NCBI GenBank assembly: GCA_021737275.1
Contig: JAIPEE010000004.1
Coordinates: 109,263-173,262, forward strand
Direction: 5' to 3'
DNA: 64,000 nucleotides
DNA from: Desulfobacterales bacterium
GTDB taxonomy: Bacteria; Desulfobacterota; Desulfobacteria; Desulfobacterales; JAIPEE01
A program made the translations under genes and the position numbers. Positions 45,975 to 54,197 of the stretch are shown in pieces. Below the pieces are notes generated by a model. It searched no databases. It had not been told where the DNA came from and worked only from the letters and a program-made list of their open reading frames with translations. Position 1 is the stretch's first letter. Every line of letters begins with the position of its first letter.

Positions 45975-46508
45975 ATGTCCGCAAAGATCACAACCATAAC
46001 AGACTATATAACCGGCAAAGAAATCCCGAATGTAGGTTCGGAAGAAAACCGCCAGGTTGTTGAAAAGTTTCTTGTTGAAGACAAAGGCTTTTCACGGAAG
46101 GATATCGAAATTGATGCAGATATCGAAATGATAATTGCCGGAGAACCTTATACGTCGCAGGTTGATCTTGTGGTTTCCTGTGAGGGCAAACGGCTTATGC
46201 TGATAAAATGTGTCGCCGCATCACTAGGCTCACGGGAACGGGAAATTGTCAGTGCCGCCCGCCTGCTCGATGTTTACCAGATCCCTTTTTCAATTGTCTC
46301 CGATGGTAACAGCGCTATTATTATGGACACGATTTCAGGCAAGGTAATTAATGAGGGTATGGACAACATACCATCAAGAGATAATCTCAAAAAACAGTCA
46401 GCCAATATTCAGTTTATCTCGTTTCCTGAAGAAAAAAGGGAGCGTGAAACGCTTATTTTTCGAACATATGATATAGAAAATATAAATGTGAGTCGTAACA
46501 TTCATTAA
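45975..46508 (+). CDS. HsdR N-terminal-like (PD-(D/E)XK-related) protein, probably not a nuclease
   Basis: This 177-residue protein resembles the N-terminal domain seen in type I restriction R subunits. EENRQVVEKFLVEDKGFSRK and then TSQVDLVV and GKRLMLIKC follow the order of the family's conserved motifs. D is present in QVDLVV, but the ExK element reads LIK, so the catalytic Glu seems missing and cleavage is unlikely. There are no HsdM or HsdS genes nearby; instead it is the last gene of the rplU-gpmI operon, 7 bp after gpmI. It may bind nucleic acid in a housekeeping context. The function is not known. Confidence 0.7.
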   Translation: MSAKITTITDYITGKEIPNVGSEENRQVVEKFLVEDKGFSRKDIEIDADIEMIIAGEPYTSQVDLVVSCEGKRLMLIKCVAASLGSREREIVSAARLLDVYQIPFSIVSDGNSAIIMDTISGKVINEGMDNIPSRDNLKKQSANIQFISFPEEKRERETLIFRTYDIENINVSRNIH

Positions 46509-46578
46509 GTAATAGCAATAAAACAGTTTTATTAAATAACGATAGTAGCCAATTTACATCAAGAAAACGGAACCTGAT

Positions 46579-47898
46579 ATGAAACGACTACATTGCTTTT
46601 CCATTCTGTTTTTATGCTTACTGTTTACCGGGTGTGCATCCTTAAAACCAAAAAACATTAAACTTGAAAACTACGAGTCCGGAGTTCTCAAACAGAAGGA
46701 CAGAGGAGAAATCCTTTTGCTTCTTTCATTTTCCGGCGGCGGAACCCGAGCTGCATCACTTTCCTATGGCGTACTCGAAGAACTAAGAGATACATATCTC
46801 AACATAAACGGAAACAAAATATCCCTTCTTGATGAAGTGGATCATATCAGCGCTGTATCCGGCGGCAGTTTTACGGCTGCATATTATGGCCTGTTCGGGG
46901 ACAATATTTTTGAAGATTATACCGATATTTTTCTTGAACGCAATATTCAGAAAAATTTTATACTCAGCCTTTTTAACCCGATCAACTGGTTTCGCTCGTT
47001 ATTTTCCGGATTTAACCGTACTGAGCATGCCATAGAATATTATGATAAATATATTTTTAAAGGTGCAACATTTGCAGATCTTCAGAAAAGAGCAGGCCCT
47101 CAAATTGAAATTAACGCTACTGACCTAAATGCAGGTCAAAGATTCAGCTTTACGCAAGACCAGTTCAATCTGCTCTGCTCGGATTTATCAAGTTTAAGGG
47201 TTGCACAAGCTGTAACTGCATCTTCAACGGTGCCTGTTGTTTTTCCGCCGGTTGTTCTGAAAAATTATGGTGATAGTTGTAGCCCTGAAAAGGAAGATAC
47301 GTTTTTGGAGCTATCTCATAAAGATGAAGATGATACACGAAAGATACGCCTGATAAACAATTTTCTCTCATATAAAGATTCTGCAAAACGACCGTATATT
47401 CATCTGGTTGACGGCGGTATTTCTGACAACCTCGGTCTTCATGCATTAATTGATTATGTTTCCCTCGGCGGCGGTATTAAAAATGTTGTTGAACTATCAG
47501 ATGGTATACCCAAAACAGTCGTTGTCATCCTGGTAAATGCCAAAACTGAGCCGGAGAAGACGATCGACCATTCTCCTAGGAAACCGGCACTTTCTGAAGT
47601 TGTGTCTGCGGTTTCAAAAACCCAGATAGAACGATACAGCCTTGAAACTATTTCTCTTGTAAAAGAAAGTCTGACAAAATGGGCAGATGAGCTTTCCACT
47701 GAAAATATTGACATAGAGCCCCATTTCATTGAAGTCAGCTTTGAAGGGATAAAGGCAGAAACTTTCCGTAACTATTTTAATAATATCGCCACGACCCTGA
47801 CATTACCGCCTGAAGAGGTACAGCTGCTCCGCAAAGCCGGCCATACCCTACTCCGGGAATCACCGGAATTTCAGGAATTAATTGAAGAATTTCGTTAA
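46579..47898 (+). CDS. Patatin-like phospholipase lipoprotein
   Basis: This is a 439-residue lipoprotein. The signal peptide ends at a lipobox (LLFTGC, Cys19), so it should be lipid-anchored. The patatin fold follows: the oxyanion loop FSGGGTRAASLSYGVLEEL, the nucleophile Ser in SAVSGGSFTAAYYG (the first Gly of GxSxG is Ala here), and the dyad Asp in VDGGISDNLG. It may act on membrane lipids at the cell envelope. It stands in its own unit after a 70-bp gap from the ribosomal operon and ends at a bidirectional hairpin. Confidence 0.88.
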   Translation: MKRLHCFSILFLCLLFTGCASLKPKNIKLENYESGVLKQKDRGEILLLLSFSGGGTRAASLSYGVLEELRDTYLNINGNKISLLDEVDHISAVSGGSFTAAYYGLFGDNIFEDYTDIFLERNIQKNFILSLFNPINWFRSLFSGFNRTEHAIEYYDKYIFKGATFADLQKRAGPQIEINATDLNAGQRFSFTQDQFNLLCSDLSSLRVAQAVTASSTVPVVFPPVVLKNYGDSCSPEKEDTFLELSHKDEDDTRKIRLINNFLSYKDSAKRPYIHLVDGGISDNLGLHALIDYVSLGGGIKNVVELSDGIPKTVVVILVNAKTEPEKTIDHSPRKPALSEVVSAVSKTQIERYSLETISLVKESLTKWADELSTENIDIEPHFIEVSFEGIKAETFRNYFNNIATTLTLPPEEVQLLRKAGHTLLRESPEFQELIEEFR

Positions 47899-48018
47899 GG
47901 TTTTTTATAGCTTAGATAAGTTGAAGCTGTTGGAGATAAGGTTTCTTGAAATTTTTTGGTAGCCTTCTATAACGTTGAGACCGTTGTTAAGTGTTCAATA
48001 TTATTCAAGATCAAGGAT

Positions 48019-48082
48019 AAAAAAGGGTTTTAACCACAGGCATACTGTAAGTATGTTGAGGTGAGGATTAAAACCCTTTTTT
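48019..48082. terminator. Long bidirectional hairpin between convergent genes
   Basis: Perfect 15-bp arms AAAAAAGGGTTTTAA (48019-48033) and TTAAAACCCTTTTTT (48068-48082) enclose a second small hairpin CATAC/GTATG. On each strand the stem ends in a run of T. It ends the patatin gene on one strand and the zinc-ribbon gene on the other, though the loop is long for an ordinary terminator and a repeat element is possible. Confidence 0.6.
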
Positions 48083-48131
48083 AGACGCAGATATGGCTAA
48101 AAGAGGACGCTTCACAGCAGTGCAGTTTCAC

Positions 48132-48809
48132 TCAAATGCCGGCGACTTCCTTTTTACAATGCTTACAAATCTTTGCCCTCTGCTTGATAGTTTCTGCACA
48201 GAACGGACACTCTCTTGTAAAAAATCTGTTATGGATAGTTGAAATTGCCTTATCAACTGCTTCCTGCAATTTCTGATTACCAAACTTCAGATTCTGAATT
48301 GTATCAACTACCTCTGATACACCAATATCACCGACCATTTCAGCCGCTTTGATGCGTACCCGGGTGGGTTGCGTCACATCAGTCAGCAAAGTGAGCACTG
48401 TCATCCAGTCTTTATCAACATAACAGTCGGCCAGAATTGAAAACCCTTTTTTGATATTCTGATTCAAAATTTCCTGTTCAGCGACCACCTGATCGTCAAT
48501 AATTTGACCCTTTGCACCCATTGGACTGAAAACAGGAATACACTCAAACTGTTCCGTTCCAGGATAATTCATACATCGGTATGAAGCATGGCGCCCAAAA
48601 TTTTCCTGCATTCCCTCCCAGCCACTCTCATAAAGGGAACAATTATCATTAAAACATATAAAAAGGTAGGGTTCACCCCATCCAAGCCCATCACCTACAG
48701 TTATGGAAGGAACCTCCCAGATACTCATCTCTTCATTACAATGAGGACATTTGGGCTTTTCCTGTGTAAGAATTCTTTCCAGTGCCTGCTCTTTTGTTTC
48801 TAACACCAT
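48132..48809 (-). CDS. Zinc-ribbon protein with HEAT-like middle region
   Basis: This 225-residue protein has an N-terminal Cys site (CPHC near residue 21 and a later CFNDNC), a central part with a HEAT-like helical pair (RVRIKAAEMVGDIGVSEVVDTI and onward), and a C-terminal zinc ribbon with CPFC and CKHC. I know no specific function. Such double-ribbon proteins occur as uncharacterised proteins in Desulfobacterota. It starts at ATG 48809 with GGTGA close upstream and converges on the patatin gene. Confidence 0.7.
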   Translation of the reverse strand: MVLETKEQALERILTQEKPKCPHCNEEMSIWEVPSITVGDGLGWGEPYLFICFNDNCSLYESGWEGMQENFGRHASYRCMNYPGTEQFECIPVFSPMGAKGQIIDDQVVAEQEILNQNIKKGFSILADCYVDKDWMTVLTLLTDVTQPTRVRIKAAEMVGDIGVSEVVDTIQNLKFGNQKLQEAVDKAISTIHNRFFTRECPFCAETIKQRAKICKHCKKEVAGI

Positions 48810-49175
48810 TTTTCACCATCCAGTCAAAACGAATATAAAATCGTCTGTTTACTATTATTTTTGTTGGACCTAATCTAAGGGTATTTTAAAAATTGTCAAC
48901 AAAATGGCTATCAAATTGGAAAATTTATAAATAGCTCTAAGCGTTTGTCAAAATATTGGCGAAAATCATATCCTAAGCCTCTAATCCCGACAAACCTGCC
49001 GGGGTTATGTTTATTTATTAACCCGGAAAAATTTTCCCGGCAAATACCATTAATAAAACATCCGTTTACATTTACAAAAACAAGGGCCCTGCATTTCAAA
49101 GCTAAAAACATTTTAGATGGCATCATGCTTGCATGATATTTTCTGAATATAAAATACATGTATGAAAGGCACTTT
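48810..49175. other. Intergenic region with hairpins and candidate promoter
   Basis: This 366-bp divergent region has no credible gene. Competing stems TGCCGGG (48997-49003) / CCCGGCA (49036-49042) and CCGGGGTTA (48999-49007) / TAACCCGG (49019-49026) share bases. They lie upstream of the candidate sigma-54 promoter listed separately, so they would be in a leader only if transcription starts further up. Confidence 0.45.
49118..49133 (+). promoter_or_regulatory. Candidate sigma-54 promoter for the diguanylate cyclase
   Basis: TGGCATCATGCTTGCA fits TGGCAC-N5-TTGCW with the GG (49119-49120) and GC (49131-49132) 12 bp apart. The predicted start of transcription is near 49145, about 30 bp before the gene's ATG, a natural leader length. 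Not proven. Confidence 0.5.
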
Positions 49176-50255
49176 ATGGCATACGGTTTAAAAAAAATAT
49201 TTAGAAATGCTGCAACAATCACAAACCTGGTGCTTGGACTTGCCCAAAAAGTGGATTATAAAACACTTAACCAGTATATTATTGATATAAATCAGAAAAG
49301 AGATCTGAACAGCATTCTTCAGACTACATCAAAATGCCTGAAAGACATCCTTAATTATCGTCTGTTCGCATTTGCCGTTCAGCGTGACGAAAAACTGGAT
49401 GTCTGGATTGATCCGAGTATGTACAGCAAACCCTTAAGAAAAATAATTGAAAAGGATTTTGGGCTCTCCGCATGGTACAATACGCATTATATTGATGAAT
49501 GCCGGTCATCACAGACAAAGATGCTGTCATTTTCTTCCGGTGATCTCACGGCATATGTTATTTCAGGTGATGATTTCATCGCCAAAATGTATATTCTTCC
49601 TGAACGGCGTATTCTCAAATATCACATTGAAATAATTAATATTATTATAAAAACTCTCGGCATTGCGCTGAACAATTTCATGAATATTAAACGTCTGGAA
49701 AATGCAGCATCTTTTGACCCTCTTACAAACTGTTATAACCGTCGTGAATTTGACAGGTTGATTGATCATAATATTGCAAATTCTTTACGGCATGAAAAAA
49801 ATATGTCCGTTATCATGCTGGATATTGACCACTTCAAGAACGTCAATGATACTTATGGTCATGAAGCCGGTGACATTGCTCTGAAGAATGTTTCTAAAAA
49901 TATTCAATTTGCCATCAGAAAGAGCGACTATCTGGCTCGTTATGGTGGAGAAGAGTTTGTTGTTGTTCTTCCGGATACAAAAATTTCAAAAGCCATAGAA
50001 CTGGCTGAACGCTTAAGGGCTGTTATTGAAAACAACCCCATTGCGCTGCCTGACGGCAAAGAGTTGAAAATAACCGCCAGCTTTGGCGTATCATCACTTA
50101 AAAGCAGTTCAAACCAGCAAACACTGCTCCGGGAAGCTGATGAAAATCTATACAAGGCCAAGGCCTCCGGGCGAAATGCAGTTATGCCCGGACTAAAGTT
50201 ATGTGCGCTGGAAAATACCGCTTATCTTGTCGGTAATAATCCCATCGGCGAATGA
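49176..50255 (+). CDS. Diguanylate cyclase with N-terminal GAF-like domain
   Basis: This is a 359-residue protein. Residues about 30-165 form a soluble alpha/beta domain of GAF-like character (ILQTTSKCLKDILNYRLFAFAV and following). The C-terminal GGDEF domain (about 185-345) has the active-site YGGEEF, metal-site DIDHFKNVNDTYGH, and RKSD five residues upstream as an inhibitory site, so it should make c-di-GMP under product control. There is no membrane anchor. I chose ATG 49176 with AAAGG 7 bp upstream over ATG 49158. A candidate sigma-54 promoter lies just upstream. Confidence 0.92.
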   Translation: MAYGLKKIFRNAATITNLVLGLAQKVDYKTLNQYIIDINQKRDLNSILQTTSKCLKDILNYRLFAFAVQRDEKLDVWIDPSMYSKPLRKIIEKDFGLSAWYNTHYIDECRSSQTKMLSFSSGDLTAYVISGDDFIAKMYILPERRILKYHIEIINIIIKTLGIALNNFMNIKRLENAASFDPLTNCYNRREFDRLIDHNIANSLRHEKNMSVIMLDIDHFKNVNDTYGHEAGDIALKNVSKNIQFAIRKSDYLARYGGEEFVVVLPDTKISKAIELAERLRAVIENNPIALPDGKELKITASFGVSSLKSSSNQQTLLREADENLYKAKASGRNAVMPGLKLCALENTAYLVGNNPIGE

Positions 50256-50324
50256 GTAAAACAGGTCGAGGCAATCTGCATTCTTTTTTTATTTAACAGG
50301 ATTGATAGACATTAAGGCCTCCCG

Positions 50325-50513
50325 TTATTTGAGCTTCATCAGACAGTGTCCGGCAAAAAACACACACGCCCCTTCTGCTTTTGCGGCCCGATCCGCACAC
50401 ACCGCTGCAATTGGATCAATACAGCCATATGAATCATGGGCAATATCGATATCATGGTAAGGAGTAAAGTGGGCAAAAAAACTGCCTGACTCCGCAGCAG
50501 AATCAGGCAGCAA
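50325..50513 (-). other. Doubtful 62-codon frame overlapping a terminator
   Basis: The frame runs from TTG 50513 to TAA 50325 and encodes a Cys-containing peptide (DSYGCIDPIAAVCADRAAKA). Codon use looks coding-like after residue 12, but its first codons coincide with the terminator of the upstream gene and there is no correctly placed ribosome binding site. It could be the tail of a decayed gene. No family recognised. Confidence 0.25.
50475..50510 (-). terminator. Intrinsic terminator after the DUF3352-like gene
   Basis: On the minus strand CTGCCTGA pairs with TCAGGCAG, extended by three pairs, and is followed by seven T (50481-50475). It lies about 25 bp after the stop of the upstream gene. 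Confidence 0.85.
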
Positions 50514-50534
50514 TAAGTCAGCAATATTTCCCCC

Positions 50535-52268
50535 TTAGATATTCATATCAATCGTACAGACATTATCCACGGTAACTACATCTTCTGCAATGAGCGTCTG
50601 AGACGAAGCCGCCTTGAACATTTTAAGCCCGTCCATCAACGGTTTTACAACATTATCAACAAGAATACGGACCTTTTTAGCGGCATCCGGATCCTGAAAC
50701 ATCATCATATCCGCACCCCAGTCCGAAACAGCTTTTATCTTTTCTGCAAAAAGATCCGGTCGGCTATATACGATCCCGTTATCAATATCCTTGAAGCCCC
50801 TGGTTACCGCCTTATAGTTCTGGCAAGCAATCATTCCTTCACCGCTCTGTTTCAGGGCAAGCATATCCTTGATGGTCTGCCGGCTGCTGGAGATCAACAC
50901 AAAATCATCAACAAATGCATAGGATGGCTGAAGATCCGCACCCAGCGGAATCATCATATAGTTAATTTTGACTTCACCATTTATCTCCTCCTGAAGACTC
51001 AGGTTGGATTCTTTAAGCGCAGCATTAATTATCCGGGTAACGGTCTCCCTGTTTTTAACTTCTGCAAACAGGACAAGTTTTGGTAACGGGAAAAGACCAC
51101 CAATCTGAATATCCATAAGGCTCATACCAAACTGACTACCGAAAGCATTGATGGTATCCTCAATTGTAAGCCCGGCTCCGCTTATCATCCGGTTTTCCAC
51201 TGCGTCAAGAACGTCATCATCCAATATGCCCTCTGCTTTATAGACATCAAGGTAAGATTTCGGTTCAAAGGTATTCGCCCAGTAGTACATCAGTACATCT
51301 TCCGGAATCATGGAAAGGGTATTGTTTACCTCAGGCTTGATATTATAAATTTCAGCATAAAGTGGATTTAGATTTTCCCTGTCCAGCAGCATACAAACGG
51401 TTGACTGCCAGGAATCCGGCTGCCCCCATCCGGAAATTCCCATAGCTTTGGCGGCCTTAAGTGAGCCAAGACTGAACTCTACCTCTGCAAGGCCTTCCTT
51501 GTCCGTGATAAACTGTCGGGCCTCCATCATAACCGTATTATAAAACTCATGGGTATTGAAAAAAGCGAACATTCTCCGGTTTTCTTTTTTCATTCGATTA
51601 TTCAGATCCTTATAGTGAATGTTCTCTGAAAGGGTCGATTCGGGCTTGTTCTCAAGCGCCAGACACCGGGTGATCATCATTTTATCAAAGGCAACAACAA
51701 GAAGGCCATCCTTGACGGTATAATATAGTGTTATATCCGGATTAAGCTCAACACGCGTCATCTTTATGCCATCAACTATTTCCTCTTCAGCATTCAGCCG
51801 GTCGTTAAACAGGGGGCCGAGAAATTTGATCAGTTCCACATTCTGTTTTGGCTCCAGAAACATGACAATGTTACCGGGAATCGCCTCTTCAAGCTCGGGG
51901 ATAGAAACCGGCGCTTCAAAAGGCATCATCGCAATAACTGCTTTTTTACCAAAAAAATTTTTGAATATCGGACTGTCAATTGTAGAAAGAAACTCACCTG
52001 CACTGTTTTTATAAGTATCAATATCCGATGCCGGCACTTCAAGTTTTTCAAGAACCGCCGGCACATCTATGGAACGCATCTGTCGGGCAAGGGGTGTTTT
52101 CTTAAAATTTTCAATGGCCGTTTCAAGGTCGTCCACTTCAACTGCAAACAGGGCGTTTCCGGGAATCATGGTTTCCGGCCGAACGGTTACAGCTTGCGGT
52201 TTTATAAAATACAGAATAAGTCCTGCTGTAATCAACAGCAGAACTGCAATAACCAGTGTTTTTTTCAT
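50535..52268 (-). CDS. DUF3352-like membrane-anchored protein
   Basis: This 577-residue protein has an N-terminal signal anchor (about 4-24) and a long extracytoplasmic region. The order LFAVEVDDLETAIENFKKTP, followed later by DGLLVVAFDKMMITRCLAL and FVLISSSRQTIKDMLAL, resembles DUF3352-type proteins that carry repeated alpha/beta modules; the function is unknown. AAGGAGC sits 7 bp before the ATG. It is divergent from the Gld-type ABC operon by 266 bp and has its own terminator, so any link to that operon is only positional. Confidence 0.7.
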   Translation of the reverse strand: MKKTLVIAVLLLITAGLILYFIKPQAVTVRPETMIPGNALFAVEVDDLETAIENFKKTPLARQMRSIDVPAVLEKLEVPASDIDTYKNSAGEFLSTIDSPIFKNFFGKKAVIAMMPFEAPVSIPELEEAIPGNIVMFLEPKQNVELIKFLGPLFNDRLNAEEEIVDGIKMTRVELNPDITLYYTVKDGLLVVAFDKMMITRCLALENKPESTLSENIHYKDLNNRMKKENRRMFAFFNTHEFYNTVMMEARQFITDKEGLAEVEFSLGSLKAAKAMGISGWGQPDSWQSTVCMLLDRENLNPLYAEIYNIKPEVNNTLSMIPEDVLMYYWANTFEPKSYLDVYKAEGILDDDVLDAVENRMISGAGLTIEDTINAFGSQFGMSLMDIQIGGLFPLPKLVLFAEVKNRETVTRIINAALKESNLSLQEEINGEVKINYMMIPLGADLQPSYAFVDDFVLISSSRQTIKDMLALKQSGEGMIACQNYKAVTRGFKDIDNGIVYSRPDLFAEKIKAVSDWGADMMMFQDPDAAKKVRILVDNVVKPLMDGLKMFKAASSQTLIAEDVVTVDNVCTIDMNI

Positions 52269-52534
52269 AATATGCTCCTTTTGAGATTTGATTTTGCCGA
52301 AAATAACACAAAGATTTCTATTTTTCCATACAATCTCTGCTATTTGCCTGACTAAATCAAATTTACGATATTTATGATACCTTTTTAAAAAATACGATAA
52401 TCCTTTTTACAATCTTTACCCTAAAATCATAATTCCACCCCTTTTCATATGAATTAAAATGTAGTATATGAGTCGATCTATCAAAACCTACTCAAATTTG
52501 TCATTATGTTAAACGAACAAAAAGGAGTGACTGC

Positions 52535-53473
52535 ATGATCCATGTTGAAAATCTCACCAAGTATTACAACGATTTCTGCGCGGTGGATCACATCAACCTC
52601 GACATCCATAAAGGAGAAGTTCTGGGGCTGCTTGGCCCCAATGGTGCGGGGAAGACCACTACGCTGAGAATGCTGACCGGCTATTTCCTCCCCAGTTCGG
52701 GTGATATTCGCGTTAAGGATCTGTCTGTTTATGATAAATCCTTTGAGATAAAGAAAATGCTGGGATATCTGCCGGAGTCGGCACCCCTTTACCACAATAT
52801 GCTGGTGGCCGACTATCTGAACTATGTCGCTAATATCCGGGGAATTGCTAAAGATAAGCGGCAGGCTCGAATCAAAAAGCTGGTCGAGCTCTGCAGCATG
52901 AAAGAGATTATGCACAAAACCATCGGAGAACTTTCCAAAGGGCTGAAGCAGCGTGTCGGCCTGGCCCACGCCATGATGGATGACCCTGAGATACTGGTCC
53001 TCGATGAACCCACATCAGGCCTTGATCCTAACCAGATTATTGAAATCCGGGAAATCATCAAGCTGATCGGTAAAGAAAAAACAATTATCCTCTCAACCCA
53101 TATTCTCAGCGAGGCTGAAGCCACCTGTGACAGAATTGTGATTATCAATAAAGGCAAAATTGTTGCAGATGGAAAAACAGCTGACCTGAAGCAATCTGTT
53201 GGCCGTGAAAGAGCGATCTATCTATCTTTGATAAATTCGGATTTCACTGCGGCGTCTGAAACACTTGGGACCATTGATGGTATTGAGGCGGTTTCAAAGC
53301 TGGAGTCACCGAACGATGATTTGCTAAACCTGAAACTGACATTCAGCTCTTCCGATGACCAGCGCGCCGAGATATACAATAAAATCAAGGCAACGGATTG
53401 GATTCTGATGGATTTCCATCAGGAAGCAAAAACCCTTGAGAACATTTTCCGCGAACTGACGAAGGAGAATTAA
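52535..53473 (+). CDS. ABC transporter ATPase (GldA-type)
   Basis: This 312-residue ATPase has Walker A GPNGAGKTTTLR, signature LSKGLKQRVG, Walker B ILVLDEPTSGLDP and the switch His in ILSTHILSE. The C-terminal 80 residues form the extra domain common in ABC-2 exporters and GldA. AAGGAG is 8 bp before the ATG. It is the first of four tightly spaced genes (ATPase, permease, GldG-type, DUF4340), an arrangement widespread in bacteria and named after gliding genes of Bacteroidetes, but not limited to gliding cells. The substrate is unknown. Confidence 0.93.
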   Translation: MIHVENLTKYYNDFCAVDHINLDIHKGEVLGLLGPNGAGKTTTLRMLTGYFLPSSGDIRVKDLSVYDKSFEIKKMLGYLPESAPLYHNMLVADYLNYVANIRGIAKDKRQARIKKLVELCSMKEIMHKTIGELSKGLKQRVGLAHAMMDDPEILVLDEPTSGLDPNQIIEIREIIKLIGKEKTIILSTHILSEAEATCDRIVIINKGKIVADGKTADLKQSVGRERAIYLSLINSDFTAASETLGTIDGIEAVSKLESPNDDLLNLKLTFSSSDDQRAEIYNKIKATDWILMDFHQEAKTLENIFRELTKEN

Positions 53474-53477
53474 AAAG

Positions 53478-54179
53478 ATGCAGGTTCTTCACATTTTAAA
53501 CAAGGAATTTAGGGACTATTTTGTATCGCCTATCGCCTATATCGTCATATCGATATTTCTTCTGGTGACCGGGTGGTTCTTTTTTGCAACTTTTTTTCTG
53601 CTGAATACGGCCGGCATGAGAAGTTTCTTTGATCTGCTGCCGATGATTTTTGCTTTTATCGTACCGGCGGTGACCATGCGGCTTTTTTCTGAAGAGCTTC
53701 ATATCGGCTCTTATGAACTGCTACTGACCATGCCGGTAACATTTCGGGATGTTATTGTCGGTAAATTCCTGGCCGGCGTGGCCTTTATTGCCGCCATGCT
53801 TGTCCCGACGCTGGCCTATCCCATTACGGTTTCTTTTATGGGCGACCTTGACTGGGGTCCGGTAATCGGCGGCTATGTCGGCAGCCTTCTCCTTGGTGCC
53901 GCATTTGCCGGAATCGGCATATTTGCTTCATCTGTAACCAGGAACCAGATTGTTGCTTTTATTATCGGACTGACCATCTGCTTTGCCCTGTCACTTATTG
54001 ACAGCATGCTCTTTCTGATTCCGGAAGGCCTTGTCGGTGCATTCGGTTATCTTGGCGCACGGTTCCATTTTCAGAATATTGCAAAGGGCGTTATCGATAC
54101 ACGAGACGTACTCTACTTCTTAAGTGTTATGTTTGTAGGCCTCTACGGTACATTCATGGTCCTGAAAGAAAAGAAGTAA
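53478..54179 (+). CDS. ABC-2 permease (GldF-type)
   Basis: This 233-residue membrane protein has six hydrophobic segments. The opening KEFRDYFVSPIAYIVISIFL is typical of the GldF/ABC-2 permease family, as are FSEELHIGSYELLLTMPVTF and GKFLAGVAF in the middle. It starts 4 bp after the ATPase stop with GGAG upstream and is the membrane partner of that ATPase. Confidence 0.92.
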   Translation: MQVLHILNKEFRDYFVSPIAYIVISIFLLVTGWFFFATFFLLNTAGMRSFFDLLPMIFAFIVPAVTMRLFSEELHIGSYELLLTMPVTFRDVIVGKFLAGVAFIAAMLVPTLAYPITVSFMGDLDWGPVIGGYVGSLLLGAAFAGIGIFASSVTRNQIVAFIIGLTICFALSLIDSMLFLIPEGLVGAFGYLGARFHFQNIAKGVIDTRDVLYFLSVMFVGLYGTFMVLKEKK

Positions 54180-54197
54180 ACAGATAAGGAGAACGAA

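Noticed and set aside
45975..46508. Possible type I restriction-modification or defence system.
   Set aside because: No HsdM, HsdS or other defence gene is nearby, the catalytic Glu appears missing, and the gene sits in a housekeeping operon.
48878..48895. AAGGGTATTTTAAAAATTG resembles the same MITE end.
   Set aside because: There are several mismatches in the core and no second arm. Likely chance in AT-rich sequence.
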